NCBI GenBank assembly: GCA_024274855.1
Contig: JAJSAJ010000433.1
Coordinates: 1-15,010, forward strand
Length of the DNA stretch: 15,010 bases
Source of the DNA: Planctomycetota bacterium
GTDB taxonomy: Bacteria; Planctomycetota; Planctomycetia; Pirellulales; Pirellulaceae
Reading direction: 5' to 3'
Shown: positions 1-7,669 of the stretch, one piece after another
Layout of the letters: every line of letters starts with the position of its first letter
Position numbering within the stretch: the first letter of the stretch is position 1
Position numbers and translations under genes: made by a program
The notes under the pieces: generated by a model
Database searches by the model: none
Seen by the model: only the letters and a program-made list of their open reading frames with translations
Told to the model about the DNA's origin: nothing

Positions 1-2
1 AG

Positions 3-152
3 GCGCCGCCGAGCCATTACATGAAACACTTCAAGATGATTTCCGCACGCGTGGCCCAGAAACCGCAAGCACGTGTCGACCAGTGTTTTGAATGTCACCA
101 GACCACGTCCTGGAACGACATCAAAGGTGCCGGCTGGTACAAGCACCACTAA
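3..152 (+). CDS. C-terminal end of a c-type cytochrome (partial)
   Basis: The open frame enters from the left edge and ends at TAA 150-152, giving about 49 visible residues. It contains one CxxCH haem-attachment motif (Cys-Phe-Glu-Cys-His) at bases 96-110, followed by a Trp/His-rich tail ending in Lys-His-His. One CxxCH in this frame points to a periplasmic c-type cytochrome; the total haem number cannot be known because the N-terminus is outside the window. The internal ATG at 21 is in frame, but the frame is open upstream of it, so I treat this as a truncated longer gene. The next gene is a copper-type ATPase 68 bases downstream, with a terminator-like hairpin between them, so the two are probably separate transcripts. 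The cytochrome subfamily is not recognised. Confidence 0.7.
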   Translation, partial: APPSHYMKHFKMISARVAQKPQARVDQCFECHQTTSWNDIKGAGWYKHH

Positions 153-190
153 GAGCGTTTACTACCCACCCCATTCGTGAACGCTTTATT
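152..190 (+). terminator. Rho-independent terminator-like hairpin
   Basis: Bases 154-162 (AGCGTTTAC) pair with 177-185 (GTGAACGCT) over 9 bp with one G-T wobble, around a 14-base loop. A further G-T and A-T pair extend the stem. The run TTTATTT follows. It starts at the stop codon of the cytochrome fragment and lies before the ATPase ribosome site, which suits termination of the upstream gene. The T tract is interrupted, so strength is uncertain. Confidence 0.5.
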
Positions 191-220
191 TCGCACAGAC
201 TCTTGCCGAAGAGGTGAAAC

Positions 221-2683
221 ATGGTTATTGATCCCGTATGCGGCATGCAGATAGACGAGTCTGCCGCATTGACCGTCGAACGTGATGGCAAGACATGGTT
301 TTTTTGCAGCGATCGGTGCCTCGAAGCATTTGTAACACAAGCAGATGGCAAACCAAGCGGCCTCGACGATCTACACGACGGTGATGCAATTGCGGCAGAC
401 AACAGTGGGACACCAAGTGCCATGGAACATGGCGGGGCGCCAGCGGGACAGGGGGGGGCGCCGAACCAGTATGTCTGTCCCATGCATCCCGACGTGGTCA
501 GTGATCAACCGGGAAACTGTGTGAAATGTGGAATGGCACTGGAACGTATTGTGCCATCAACGAAAATGCAGACTGTCTATTCATGTCCGATGCACCCAGA
601 CGTTCGTCAGGACCATCCCGGTAACTGTCCAAAGTGCGGTATGACGCTCGAACTGTTGTCCGAGACCACGCTCGCCGAAGAAGATGATAGTGAACTACGA
701 GACATGACGCGGCGGTTCTGGGGCGGACTCGTTCTCGGCTTACCAGTCCTTGTGTTGGCAATGGGGCCAATGATCGCGCCGGCAATTGAAGGTTGGTTAC
801 CCGCTTCCGTATCTCACTGGATCCAGTTGATCCTCAGCACACCCGTAGTCCTATGGGCCGGATGGCCATTCTTTGTGCGCGGATGGCAGAGTGTCACACG
901 GTGGAATCTGAACATGTTCACTCTGATTGCCTTGGGCACGGGTGCGGCATACATCTACAGCCTCTTTGCCCTGATTTTTCCGGCGTTCCTTCCCGAGTCG
1001 TTCTTGAATAATGGGCGGGCCGATGTCTATTTCGAAGCTGCGACGGTGATCGTTGTACTAGTGCTACTCGGCCAGATGCTTGAATTGCGAGCGCGGCGTC
1101 GAACGAGCGGTGCGATACGTGAGTTGCTTTCGCTGGCCCCTCCAACCGCTCACATTGTCCGTGAAGGCCAGGAAGTCGACGTGCCCTTGGAAGAGATCGC
1201 CACGGATGACCGGCTGCGTGTACGTCCAGGCGAAAAAGTGCCGGTCGATGGCATTATCGTTGAAGGCCACAGTACGGTTGATGAATCAATGCTCACCGGC
1301 GAGCCTATTCCCGTGGAAAAAGCACTTCAAGACTCGGTGATTGGCGGCACGGTGAATCAGACCGGCTCCTTCGTGATGCGGGCCGAACGCGTCGGCGGTG
1401 ACACCATGCTGTCGCGAATCGTGCAAATGGTGGCCGAAGCACAGCGAAGTCGCGCGCCGATCCAACGCCTGGCCGATCTGGCCGCATCGTGGTTCGTCCC
1501 GGCCGTTGTCGTCATTTCCATACTGACATTTGTCGTCTGGGCAACTATTGGACCACAGCCACGACTCGCCTACGCACTTGTCAATGCCGTAGCCGTGCTC
1601 ATCATCGCCTGCCCGTGCGCACTCGGTCTGGCAACCCCCGTTTCAATCATGGTCGGAGTCGGTCGTGGAGCCAAAGAAGGCGTGCTAATCAAGAACGCCG
1701 AAGTCTTGGAGACAATGAAACGCGTTGACGTGATTGTGGTCGACAAGACAGGTACGCTGACCGAGGGTAAACCGCGAGTTACCGACTGTATTCCTGCAGA
1801 GAATGTTGATGAAACACAACTGCTCCAACTGGCAGCTTCGATTGAACATAGCAGCGAACACCCATTGGCCCGAGCCGTCGTCAGCGAAGCACGAAACCGT
1901 CAGTTGACACTGCTCGAAGTCGACGATTTCGAGTCCGTGACCGGAGGCGGCGTGGCCGGAACGGTCGGCGGGAAAGACGTCGTGATCGGCAAGCCCGAGC
2001 TTCTGGCCGTGTATGACATTTCGACCGAACCACTTCGGCAACAGGCGACAACACTGCAACACGAGGGGCAGACCGTGATTTTCGTGGGGATCGACAGACA
2101 GTTCGCCGGTATTCTTGCGATCGCCGACCCAATCAAAGCCTCGACTCCCGAAGCGGTCGCCACCCTCCACCGCCTTGGCTTGACGATCATCATGCTCACC
2201 GGCGACAACGAGCGGACCGCGAGAAAAGTCGCAGAGCAGTTGAATATCGACCAGGTCGAAGCCGGCGTCAAACCCCATGACAAGCACCATCGAGTAAAAA
2301 CGCTCCGGTCGGCAGGACACGTGGTTGCCATGGCGGGCGATGGCATTAACGACGCTCCGGCACTGGCCGAGGCGGATGTTGGCATCGCGATGGGCACCGG
2401 CAGCGACGTGGCAATCGAAAGCGCTGGCGTGACGTTGGTCAAGGGGGACTTGCGCGGGATCGTAAAAGCCGTTCAGCTGAGTCGACGAACGGTACGCAAT
2501 ATCCGCGAAAATCTGTTTTTCGCATTCATTTACAACTTCCTCGGCGTACCCGTAGCGGCCGGCATATTGTATCCGGTGTTCGGGATACTACTCAGCCCCA
2601 TGCTGGCCGCGGCCGCCATGAGCTTGAGTTCCGTGTCGGTCCTCAGCAACGCACTGCGACTGCGCACTGTACCACTAACGTAA
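221..2683 (+). CDS. copA: Cu+-translocating P1B-type ATPase with YHS and two heavy-metal-binding modules
   Basis: An inner-membrane ATP-driven pump that exports copper(I), as inferred from its motifs. The N-terminus (1-45) is a YHS-type metal domain with Asp-Pro-Val-Cys-Gly-Met. Two short Cys-Pro-Met-His-Pro...Cys-x-x-Cys-Gly-Met modules follow at about 84-108 and 120-144. No classical HMA domain is seen. The core motifs are complete: TGEP 359-362, the membrane CPC 464-466, the phosphorylated DKTGT at Asp508, His547-Pro548, TGDN 660-663 and GDGINDAP 706-713. A Tyr-Asn in the seventh helix and Met-x-x-Ser-Ser in the last helix favour Cu+ over Zn/Cd. At 820 residues the length is normal for this subgroup. 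GAGG sits about 7 bases before the ATG. No CueR/CsoR-type regulator or chaperone is visible nearby. A silver pump is the main alternative. Confidence 0.93.
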   Translation: MVIDPVCGMQIDESAALTVERDGKTWFFCSDRCLEAFVTQADGKPSGLDDLHDGDAIAADNSGTPSAMEHGGAPAGQGGAPNQYVCPMHPDVVSDQPGNCVKCGMALERIVPSTKMQTVYSCPMHPDVRQDHPGNCPKCGMTLELLSETTLAEEDDSELRDMTRRFWGGLVLGLPVLVLAMGPMIAPAIEGWLPASVSHWIQLILSTPVVLWAGWPFFVRGWQSVTRWNLNMFTLIALGTGAAYIYSLFALIFPAFLPESFLNNGRADVYFEAATVIVVLVLLGQMLELRARRRTSGAIRELLSLAPPTAHIVREGQEVDVPLEEIATDDRLRVRPGEKVPVDGIIVEGHSTVDESMLTGEPIPVEKALQDSVIGGTVNQTGSFVMRAERVGGDTMLSRIVQMVAEAQRSRAPIQRLADLAASWFVPAVVVISILTFVVWATIGPQPRLAYALVNAVAVLIIACPCALGLATPVSIMVGVGRGAKEGVLIKNAEVLETMKRVDVIVVDKTGTLTEGKPRVTDCIPAENVDETQLLQLAASIEHSSEHPLARAVVSEARNRQLTLLEVDDFESVTGGGVAGTVGGKDVVIGKPELLAVYDISTEPLRQQATTLQHEGQTVIFVGIDRQFAGILAIADPIKASTPEAVATLHRLGLTIIMLTGDNERTARKVAEQLNIDQVEAGVKPHDKHHRVKTLRSAGHVVAMAGDGINDAPALAEADVGIAMGTGSDVAIESAGVTLVKGDLRGIVKAVQLSRRTVRNIRENLFFAFIYNFLGVPVAAGILYPVFGILLSPMLAAAAMSLSSVSVLSNALRLRTVPLT

Positions 2684-2818
2684 ACAGACGCCTCGGAACA
2701 TCTGACGCCGACGGCCCTTACTCAAACGTAATTGGGGAATATCCGAATGAGATCGCGGTGGCGTGGGGCAAAGACTTTCGGGACACGACAAATCCGACTC
2801 GGGCGTTCTCGCCGCATG

Positions 2819-3148
2819 TCAGTCTGCGATCTGGCGACCGGCGCGATAGAGAAGCAAACCTAACACCACGATCATAAGGCCGATCACGGTGGCCAAGACA
2901 ATTGGATTGTCCAGAAGGTTCTTGAACAGGCGGTTCGAACTCGCATCGAAGGTGGGGTTCTTCACCTGCGGCCCGATGTTGGCGACCGTCGAATCAAACG
3001 GTCTCCCAAGCAGGGCATCAAGTGCCGCCACATCGTACGTCGGTGCTTGCGCCGATTCCGAGCCGTAATAGATCTGGTATTTCTCACCCGCCGGGGCGAG
3101 TAAGAGTGCCTGGTACGCGTCCCCTTCGGCCTTGACTCCAGTAATCAC
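2819..3148 (-). pseudogene. C-terminal remnant of a membrane-anchored protein, DUF3999-like
   Basis: This frame gives 109 residues from a GTG at 3148. About 75 soluble residues contain a Tyr-Tyr-Gly...Ala-Pro-Thr-Tyr-Asp pattern. They are followed by one strong membrane helix (about 82-101) and a basic end (Tyr-Arg-Ala-Gly-Arg). Lumenal domain then C-terminal anchor is typical of the end of a larger exported protein, and the Tyr-Gly/Ala-Pro-x-Tyr-Asp pattern recalls DUF3999 family tails, from memory only. An in-frame TAG lies immediately before the GTG and a TGA a few codons further, and no signal peptide or ribosome site is evident. I therefore read it as a decayed gene whose N-terminal part is lost. 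A genuine small tail-anchored protein is less likely. It runs opposite to its neighbours. Confidence 0.45.
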
Positions 3149-3633
3149 CTAGGCCATCACGGTCTCCCGGAGTGCTCATGCCCAGCTGCTGCAACGCCGA
3201 CAAAACGAGTCCAATTCCCAGAATAACGAAACGGGGGGGCGGAATGCGACGCAATACTCGACAAAAAACACGGATTGTTGGCGAGGTACCGGTTCCGACC
3301 GTATTTGCCACACCGAGCAACGCGCGCACACATCTTTCGACTCTCCAGGTCCGTGGAATTGAATGCCCTCGGCGGTCTCGCGTTGCCGCCATTTCTTGTT
3401 CGGTAGTTTCAACTGGTTGACAAATTGGAGAGCTCAGCCCCAGCAGTGTCAGATGGCCGAACATTGCCCCAATTCGAAGACTGATGGGGGGGCCTACTTG
3501 ACAAGAACAACTGTTGATTTAAGGTCGCCTCGTATCGCAAGACTGAAAATAGCAACCTCCAAGCGACCGGGGAATCCGGCTTGCTCGAACGTGGGCCGAA
3601 CGCTCGCTTTGAAGTCCGGCGTGAAAAGGGGCG
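3149..3633. other. Stretch with no supportable gene (about 485 bases)
   Basis: Several short open frames exist on both strands, but none has a ribosome site, recognisable motif or protein-like composition. A hydrophobic stretch on the minus strand at about 3170-3235 may be debris from the gene whose tail lies at 2819-3148. Homopolymer G runs near 3230 and 3485 break up any long frame. I see no terminator or promoter I would stand behind. Confidence 0.4.
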
Positions 3634-3870
3634 ATGGATGATCGATTCGATTGCAGTCAGTTTCTGGATCTACACGCTGGCCTTGGTCGCACAACTGGCT
3701 GGGGCATCCTGACCGGAATGGTTGTCGGCGTTGTCACGGCGGTCACTTGGCGGCAGTTTCCGGAGTTGCAGAAACAAGTTGACAACCTGGTTCCAGCCTT
3801 CGCGTTTTCCTTTATTCGCATCGTTGTAGTGAGCCTGATCACGTCAAACAATGGGAGACTTGTAAAATGA
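3634..3870 (+). CDS. Doubtful small membrane protein, possibly frameshifted
   Basis: A 78-residue frame that ends in TGA overlapping the ATG of the next gene as ATGA (3867-3870), a layout typical of translational coupling. Its second half looks protein-like: a hydrophobic stretch at about 29-38, a polar link with Glu-Leu-Gln-Lys-Gln, then a hydrophobic segment at about 54-68. The first 25 residues look like noise. An overlapping frame from ATG 3638, six bases after AAGGGG, encodes a clear hydrophobic helix and stops at about 3712. Joining the two frames would give a two-helix membrane protein, so this may be a real gene broken by a frameshift. No family is recognised. The overlap and hydrophobicity are seen; function is unknown. 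Confidence 0.35.
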   Translation: MDDRFDCSQFLDLHAGLGRTTGWGILTGMVVGVVTAVTWRQFPELQKQVDNLVPAFAFSFIRIVVVSLITSNNGRLVK

Positions 3871-6146
3871 TGCCCGTTCGTTTTGGACTTGACCAATCGG
3901 GCCCACCAATTGTTGGGACGATTTTGACTCTATTCGGTCTACTTGCGACATTGGCAACTGCCGGCGATTCGCCGCGATTCATCCCGTATGACGCGAGTCG
4001 TCTGATGGGCTCGCCAGTCCCGATACCATTGGACACGGAAGTTGCTTATCCGAATCTGAAGTTTGAACGGCCCGTTGAATTGACGCACGCCGGCGACGGA
4101 TCGAATCGCGTATTTATCGTGGAACAACGTGGCTTGATCCATGTTTTCCCAAACGCGGCCGACGTGAAATCAACCCGAGTTTTCCTGGACATTCGCAAAG
4201 TCGTTTCTCGCGACGGAAACGAGGAAGGCCTGCTCGGGCTGGCATTTCATCCGAATTACAGACAAAACGGTTTGTTTTACGTCTACTACTCGACACGTCC
4301 TCGCGCATCGATCCTATCCGAATATCGTGTGTCACAAACCGATCCGAATCGAGCGGATATCGGTTCTGAACGAGTTTTGATGACGATCGCTCAACCGTTT
4401 GGCAATCACAACGGTGGGAGCATCAAGTTCGGTCCCGACCGGTATCTGTACATCGGTTTGGGAGATGGCGGTGCGGCCAACGATCCGTTTGGCAACGGGC
4501 AGAATCTTAAGACACTGCTTGCCTCGATCTTGCGAATTGATGTCGACCATCGCAGCCCAGGCAAGCAATATGCAATTCCCAAGGATAATCCTTTCGCCGG
4601 CCACGGGGACCGGGCTCGTGGTGAAATATGGGCCTATGGAATCCGCAATGCGTGGCGTCTGAGTTTCGATCGCAAAACAGGTCAGTTGTGGACGGGCGAT
4701 GTCGGCCAGAATAGATATGAAGAAGTGAACCGCATCACGCGCGGAGGTAATTACGGATGGAATATCCGCGAAGGCTTTCATCCATTCCAAACTGGCGATG
4801 CGAAACGACCGAACGAAATAATCGATCCCCTAGTCGAATACTTCCGCCATGAGGGCGTGTCGGTGACCGGCGGCTTGGTCTATCGAGGCAAGCGTCTTCC
4901 CGACTATCGCGGCGCCTATTTCTACGGCGATTACGTGTCGGGGAACGTTTGGATTGTCCGCCTGAATGACAAGAATCAGATAGTGGACAATCGAAAGGTG
5001 GCTCGGACCGGTTTGAATATCGCCGCATTTGGGGACGACGAATCCGGTGAGATGTACCTGTGCGCCTTTGACGGCCAGATCCATCGACTCCGCAAAAAAG
5101 CGGGAGACCTCGAGGCGATTGCCCAGCAGTTCCCCCGAAAACTCTCGGAAACCGGTCTGTTTGCCGACACGGCCGCCGAACGCCCAGCAGCCTGTATGAT
5201 CAGCTACGACATCAACGTACCCCTTTGGTCGGACAGTGCTTCGAAGAGCCGTTTCTTCACACTTCCCAAAGCTGCAAGTGTGCATTTCGACGCAACCAAA
5301 GCATTGGGATTTCCCGTCGGTGCCGTACTTGCAAAAACCTTTTATCTGCCCGTTGTTTCCGAACCTCCTCCGAAGGACAAACATGCCGCGCATCCAACTG
5401 CCGATCTGCGGAGTCCGACAGGCCGTGATGCCCCAACCGCACCGCTCCGACGCTTGGAGACCCGGTTGATCGTCCATACTCCAGACGGATGGAACGGCTA
5501 CACCTACGTTTGGAATCAAGCTCAAACAGATGCCGTCCTGTTGGACGGCGCAAGAACCGTACGCTACCAGGTTGCTGACGGCAACTCGGTTCATCCCCAA
5601 GACTGGTACTATCCCAGCCAGTCTGATTGCATGGCATGCCATGTACCAGGTGCGGGCTTCGTTTTGGGACCACGTACGCGTCAACTAAACCGGCCGGACA
5701 GGGCGGATCCATCTGTCAATCAGCTTGACCGTTTTCGACACTTGGGCATTTTCAGCAACCCGTTCCAGGGTGCCCCAGCACAACTCGAAGCGTACCCAGA
5801 TTGGCGCTCGGCCGCGGATCAGCCGGTCGACAAGATGGCAAGAGCCTATTTGGACGCCAATTGCGCAATGTGCCATTCTCGTCACAGCATTGTTCAAGTA
5901 CCTGATCTTCGTTTTGACTTGCCTCTGGAAAGAATGAAACTGCTCGGCCGGCAAACCGGCCAGGGTCGTATTGGACCGGCAGGGGTCAAGATCATTACTC
6001 CTGGCGATCCCATGCGCAGCGAGTTGCTCCACAGAATCTCGCGCCGCGGACCCCGTCAAATGCCTCCGCTGGCAACCAACCAAGACGATTTGAAGGCAAT
6101 TCGCATCCTGATGCGGTGGATCGACTCGCTGGCGGACCACCCCTAG
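3867..6146 (+). CDS. Exported PQQ-type sugar dehydrogenase fused to a diheme c-type cytochrome domain
   Basis: This 759-residue protein has a hydrophobic leader (about 14-32). Residues 35-410 form a glucose/sorbosone dehydrogenase beta-propeller like soluble aldose dehydrogenases: EEGLLGLAFHP at 119-129, His181 in Gly-Asn-His-Asn-Gly-Gly as the likely catalytic base, the metal/PQQ-region GDGGAANDP at 199-207, and Arg260 in GIRNAWR. Residues about 420-755 resemble the SO2930/HNE_0200-type diheme cytochrome family, with CxxCH at 588-592 and 666-670 and a late Met (about 732, Gln-Met-Pro-Pro) as a possible axial ligand. The predicted role is periplasmic oxidation of a sugar or alcohol, with electrons passed through two haems. 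GGGAG lies upstream of the ATG, and the gene overlaps a small membrane ORF by four bases. The actual substrate cannot be read from sequence. ATG 3870 is an equally possible start. Confidence 0.9.
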   Translation: MMPVRFGLDQSGPPIVGTILTLFGLLATLATAGDSPRFIPYDASRLMGSPVPIPLDTEVAYPNLKFERPVELTHAGDGSNRVFIVEQRGLIHVFPNAADVKSTRVFLDIRKVVSRDGNEEGLLGLAFHPNYRQNGLFYVYYSTRPRASILSEYRVSQTDPNRADIGSERVLMTIAQPFGNHNGGSIKFGPDRYLYIGLGDGGAANDPFGNGQNLKTLLASILRIDVDHRSPGKQYAIPKDNPFAGHGDRARGEIWAYGIRNAWRLSFDRKTGQLWTGDVGQNRYEEVNRITRGGNYGWNIREGFHPFQTGDAKRPNEIIDPLVEYFRHEGVSVTGGLVYRGKRLPDYRGAYFYGDYVSGNVWIVRLNDKNQIVDNRKVARTGLNIAAFGDDESGEMYLCAFDGQIHRLRKKAGDLEAIAQQFPRKLSETGLFADTAAERPAACMISYDINVPLWSDSASKSRFFTLPKAASVHFDATKALGFPVGAVLAKTFYLPVVSEPPPKDKHAAHPTADLRSPTGRDAPTAPLRRLETRLIVHTPDGWNGYTYVWNQAQTDAVLLDGARTVRYQVADGNSVHPQDWYYPSQSDCMACHVPGAGFVLGPRTRQLNRPDRADPSVNQLDRFRHLGIFSNPFQGAPAQLEAYPDWRSAADQPVDKMARAYLDANCAMCHSRHSIVQVPDLRFDLPLERMKLLGRQTGQGRIGPAGVKIITPGDPMRSELLHRISRRGPRQMPPLATNQDDLKAIRILMRWIDSLADHP

Positions 6147-6183
6147 AATGTGTCACAACACCGCACGCACGGAGGCTCCTGGT

Positions 6184-6690
6184 GTGTCAGCCCGAAAATG
6201 GTTATTAATCGATGGTTATAATTTGCTGTATGCCAGTGGCGTATTCGGCACGGGAGGCCGTACGTCATTGGAGAGTTCGCGTGAAGCAATGTTGGATTGG
6301 CTTGGCGAGATTCTCAGTGACGCCCAGCGCCGACGTACGACCATTGTCTTCGATGCTCGAAATGCGCCGCCTGGTCTGCCACGCACGGCGACAAAACATG
6401 ACCTGCGGATTCGCTTTGCACCACGAGGCTCTGAAGCGGACGATGTGATCGAAGAGTTGATTCTAGAACACTCGGCGCCGCGCACTCTGCTGGTCGTTTC
6501 GAGCGATCATCGAATCCACCGTGCCGCTAAACGGCGGCGCGCAACCCCGATCGATAGCGAACAGTGGGTGGCCAAGGTGCGACGACGTGCCAGAACGACA
6601 TCGGAACGCTCGCAGCCGGCATCCGACGAAGCATGCGAGATGTCGATCGACGAGTTGCAGACCTGGCTGGATAACTTCACAGACGACTAA
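6184..6690 (+). CDS. NYN-domain (YacP-like) predicted RNA-binding/nuclease protein
   Basis: A 168-residue cytoplasmic protein with the NYN/PIN-like fold of the YacP (DUF901) family. The first strand reads Leu-Leu-Ile-Asp-Gly-Tyr-Asn (Asp10, Asn13). Further acidic positions of the metal site appear in Val-Phe-Asp-Ala-Arg-Asn and Ser-Glu-Ala-Asp-Asp, then a Val-Val-Ser-Ser-Asp-His strand. The family is thought to act in RNA processing or decay in association with ribosomes. The tail (about 140-168) is Arg-rich, then acidic. I chose GTG 6184 because GGAGG (6171-6175) is spaced 8 bases before it and the fold begins five residues later. An in-frame ATG at 6148 would add 12 unstructured residues and sits one base after the upstream stop, without a ribosome site. 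It is probably co-transcribed with the dehydrogenase, though no functional tie is obvious. Confidence 0.85.
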   Translation: MSARKWLLIDGYNLLYASGVFGTGGRTSLESSREAMLDWLGEILSDAQRRRTTIVFDARNAPPGLPRTATKHDLRIRFAPRGSEADDVIEELILEHSAPRTLLVVSSDHRIHRAAKRRRATPIDSEQWVAKVRRRARTTSERSQPASDEACEMSIDELQTWLDNFTDD

Positions 6691-7090
6691 TACAGGGCGG
6701 CAGGGCCGCAACCAATTCCGTAGTCGTTCACGGGGTTTTCGTCTGCCATCGCGTTAGCACCGGAACGTTCCCCGGTTTATCCTTAGTCATTTGACATTAC
6801 CCATTTATCATCGAGAGAGCCAGCGATGCGAGCTCATACTCTTTCCACTAAAAAAATGACAAATGACAAATGATAAATGCCAACTGCCCCTCCACGCCCT
6901 ATCGACCGAATACTCACTGTGCCGCACGAGAAGATGAATCGCATTGTCCAGCTTTCCATTCGACACGTCATAAGTCCGTGAACCCATCCGATCACTTCCA
7001 ACGATCGATTAAGCGGGTTCCGCCGGTTTTCTTTTTAACCTCGTCGAGCATTTGCCGTCTTAGATTACAGAGACAGACGTGTTGGGACCC
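6691..7090. other. Leader region before the sigma-factor operon (400 bases)
   Basis: No gene is supportable here. Directly after the NYN stop is a GC hairpin (6697-6701 with 6705-6709) without a T run. A palindromic GGAACGTTCC lies at 6762-6771 within a short ACCGG/CCGGT stem followed by TTTAT. The AT-rich repeat arms at 6787-6811 and 6854-6879 are listed separately. A pyrimidine-rich tract follows at about 7025-7040. The operon promoter should lie here, but I cannot place -35/-10 boxes with confidence. Confidence 0.4.
6787..6879. repeat. AT-rich intergenic repeat with inverted arms
   Basis: The right arm (6854-6879) is built of iterated AAATGAC / AAATGAT units. The left arm (6787-6811) carries the opposite-strand form. 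CATTTATCAT (6802-6811) is a perfect inverted match to ATGATAAATG (6870-6879), and TCATTTG (6787-6793) also matches CAAATGA units in the right arm. The spacer is about 42 bases. It has no coding potential and resembles dispersed intergenic spacer repeats rather than a mobile element with terminal repeats. Confidence 0.6.
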
Positions 7091-7669
7091 ATGAGAGGCA
7101 AAACCGACGAAGAAAATGATGCGGCTCTCGCCGAGCGGGCTCGTAACGGCGACTCCGAGGCACTCGGAGAGCTTGTTGTTCGCTACGCGCCACAGGTATC
7201 GGCACTGGTCTACCAACACGTCGGCGACCCCGAGGTGACTCGCGACATCAGTCAGACCACTTTTCTCAAGGCCTGCGGCAGGATCAGCGGTCTTCATGAT
7301 GTCCAGCGATTTCGGGCATGGCTGTTTCGAATCGCAATCAACGAATCGGTGGAGCATATCAGACGCGAGCGAGCACAGAAGAGAACGGCGCTACGAATCG
7401 CCCGTGTACCGATCGACGACGTTGCGGAACCGGGCGAACGGCCTATCGACCGACTCATCGCCGCGGAGGAGCGAGAGAGGGTGATAGGGGTCCTTGACAG
7501 GCTTCCCCCCAGGCAGCGGTCCGTGTTTGTGATGAGGCATTTCCACGGGATGTCCAATCAGGAAATCGCGGACATCCTTGCGTGTTCGACCAGCACGGTG
7601 AAAGCAAATATGAGCTACGCCCTGAAATGGCTGCGAGAGAAACTGGCAGGAGACGTTGACCATGAATGA
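7091..7669 (+). CDS. ECF-type RNA polymerase sigma factor
   Basis: A 192-residue sigma-70 family protein with only regions 2 and 4, the usual size for ECF sigma factors. Region 2 (about 20-95) includes the core-binding and -10-recognition helices, with Asp-Ile-Ser-Gln-Thr-Thr-Phe-Leu-Lys and Arg-Ala-Trp-Leu-Phe-Arg-Ile-Ala. Region 4 (about 130-190) has Leu-Pro-Pro-Arg-Gln-Arg-Ser-Val-Phe and the helix-turn-helix Met-Ser-Asn-Gln-Glu-Ile-Ala-Asp-Ile. It redirects RNA polymerase to a small regulon, usually including its own operon. The first gene of the unit, it overlaps the anti-sigma start by 8 bases. I prefer ATG 7091 over GTG 7079; neither has a strong ribosome site. The signal is unknown. 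Confidence 0.93.
   Translation: MRGKTDEENDAALAERARNGDSEALGELVVRYAPQVSALVYQHVGDPEVTRDISQTTFLKACGRISGLHDVQRFRAWLFRIAINESVEHIRRERAQKRTALRIARVPIDDVAEPGERPIDRLIAAEERERVIGVLDRLPPRQRSVFVMRHFHGMSNQEIADILACSTSTVKANMSYALKWLREKLAGDVDHE

Noticed and set aside
1685..2320. A 211-codon open frame on the minus strand inside the copper ATPase
   Set aside because: It is antisense to the most conserved ATPase motifs and has no features of its own.
4830..5684. A 284-codon open frame on the minus strand inside the dehydrogenase gene
   Set aside because: It is a shadow of the dehydrogenase/cytochrome gene, whose haem and propeller motifs are unambiguous on the + strand.
6148..6183. ATG 6148 as the start of the NYN gene
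   Set aside because: It has no ribosome site and adds 12 residues outside the fold; GTG 6184 has GGAGG at ideal spacing.
6762..6788. GGAAC box followed by TAGTC as an ECF-type autoregulated promoter
   Set aside because: The spacing roughly fits, but the GGAAC is part of a palindrome, the -10 match is poor, and it lies about 300 bases before the sigma gene.
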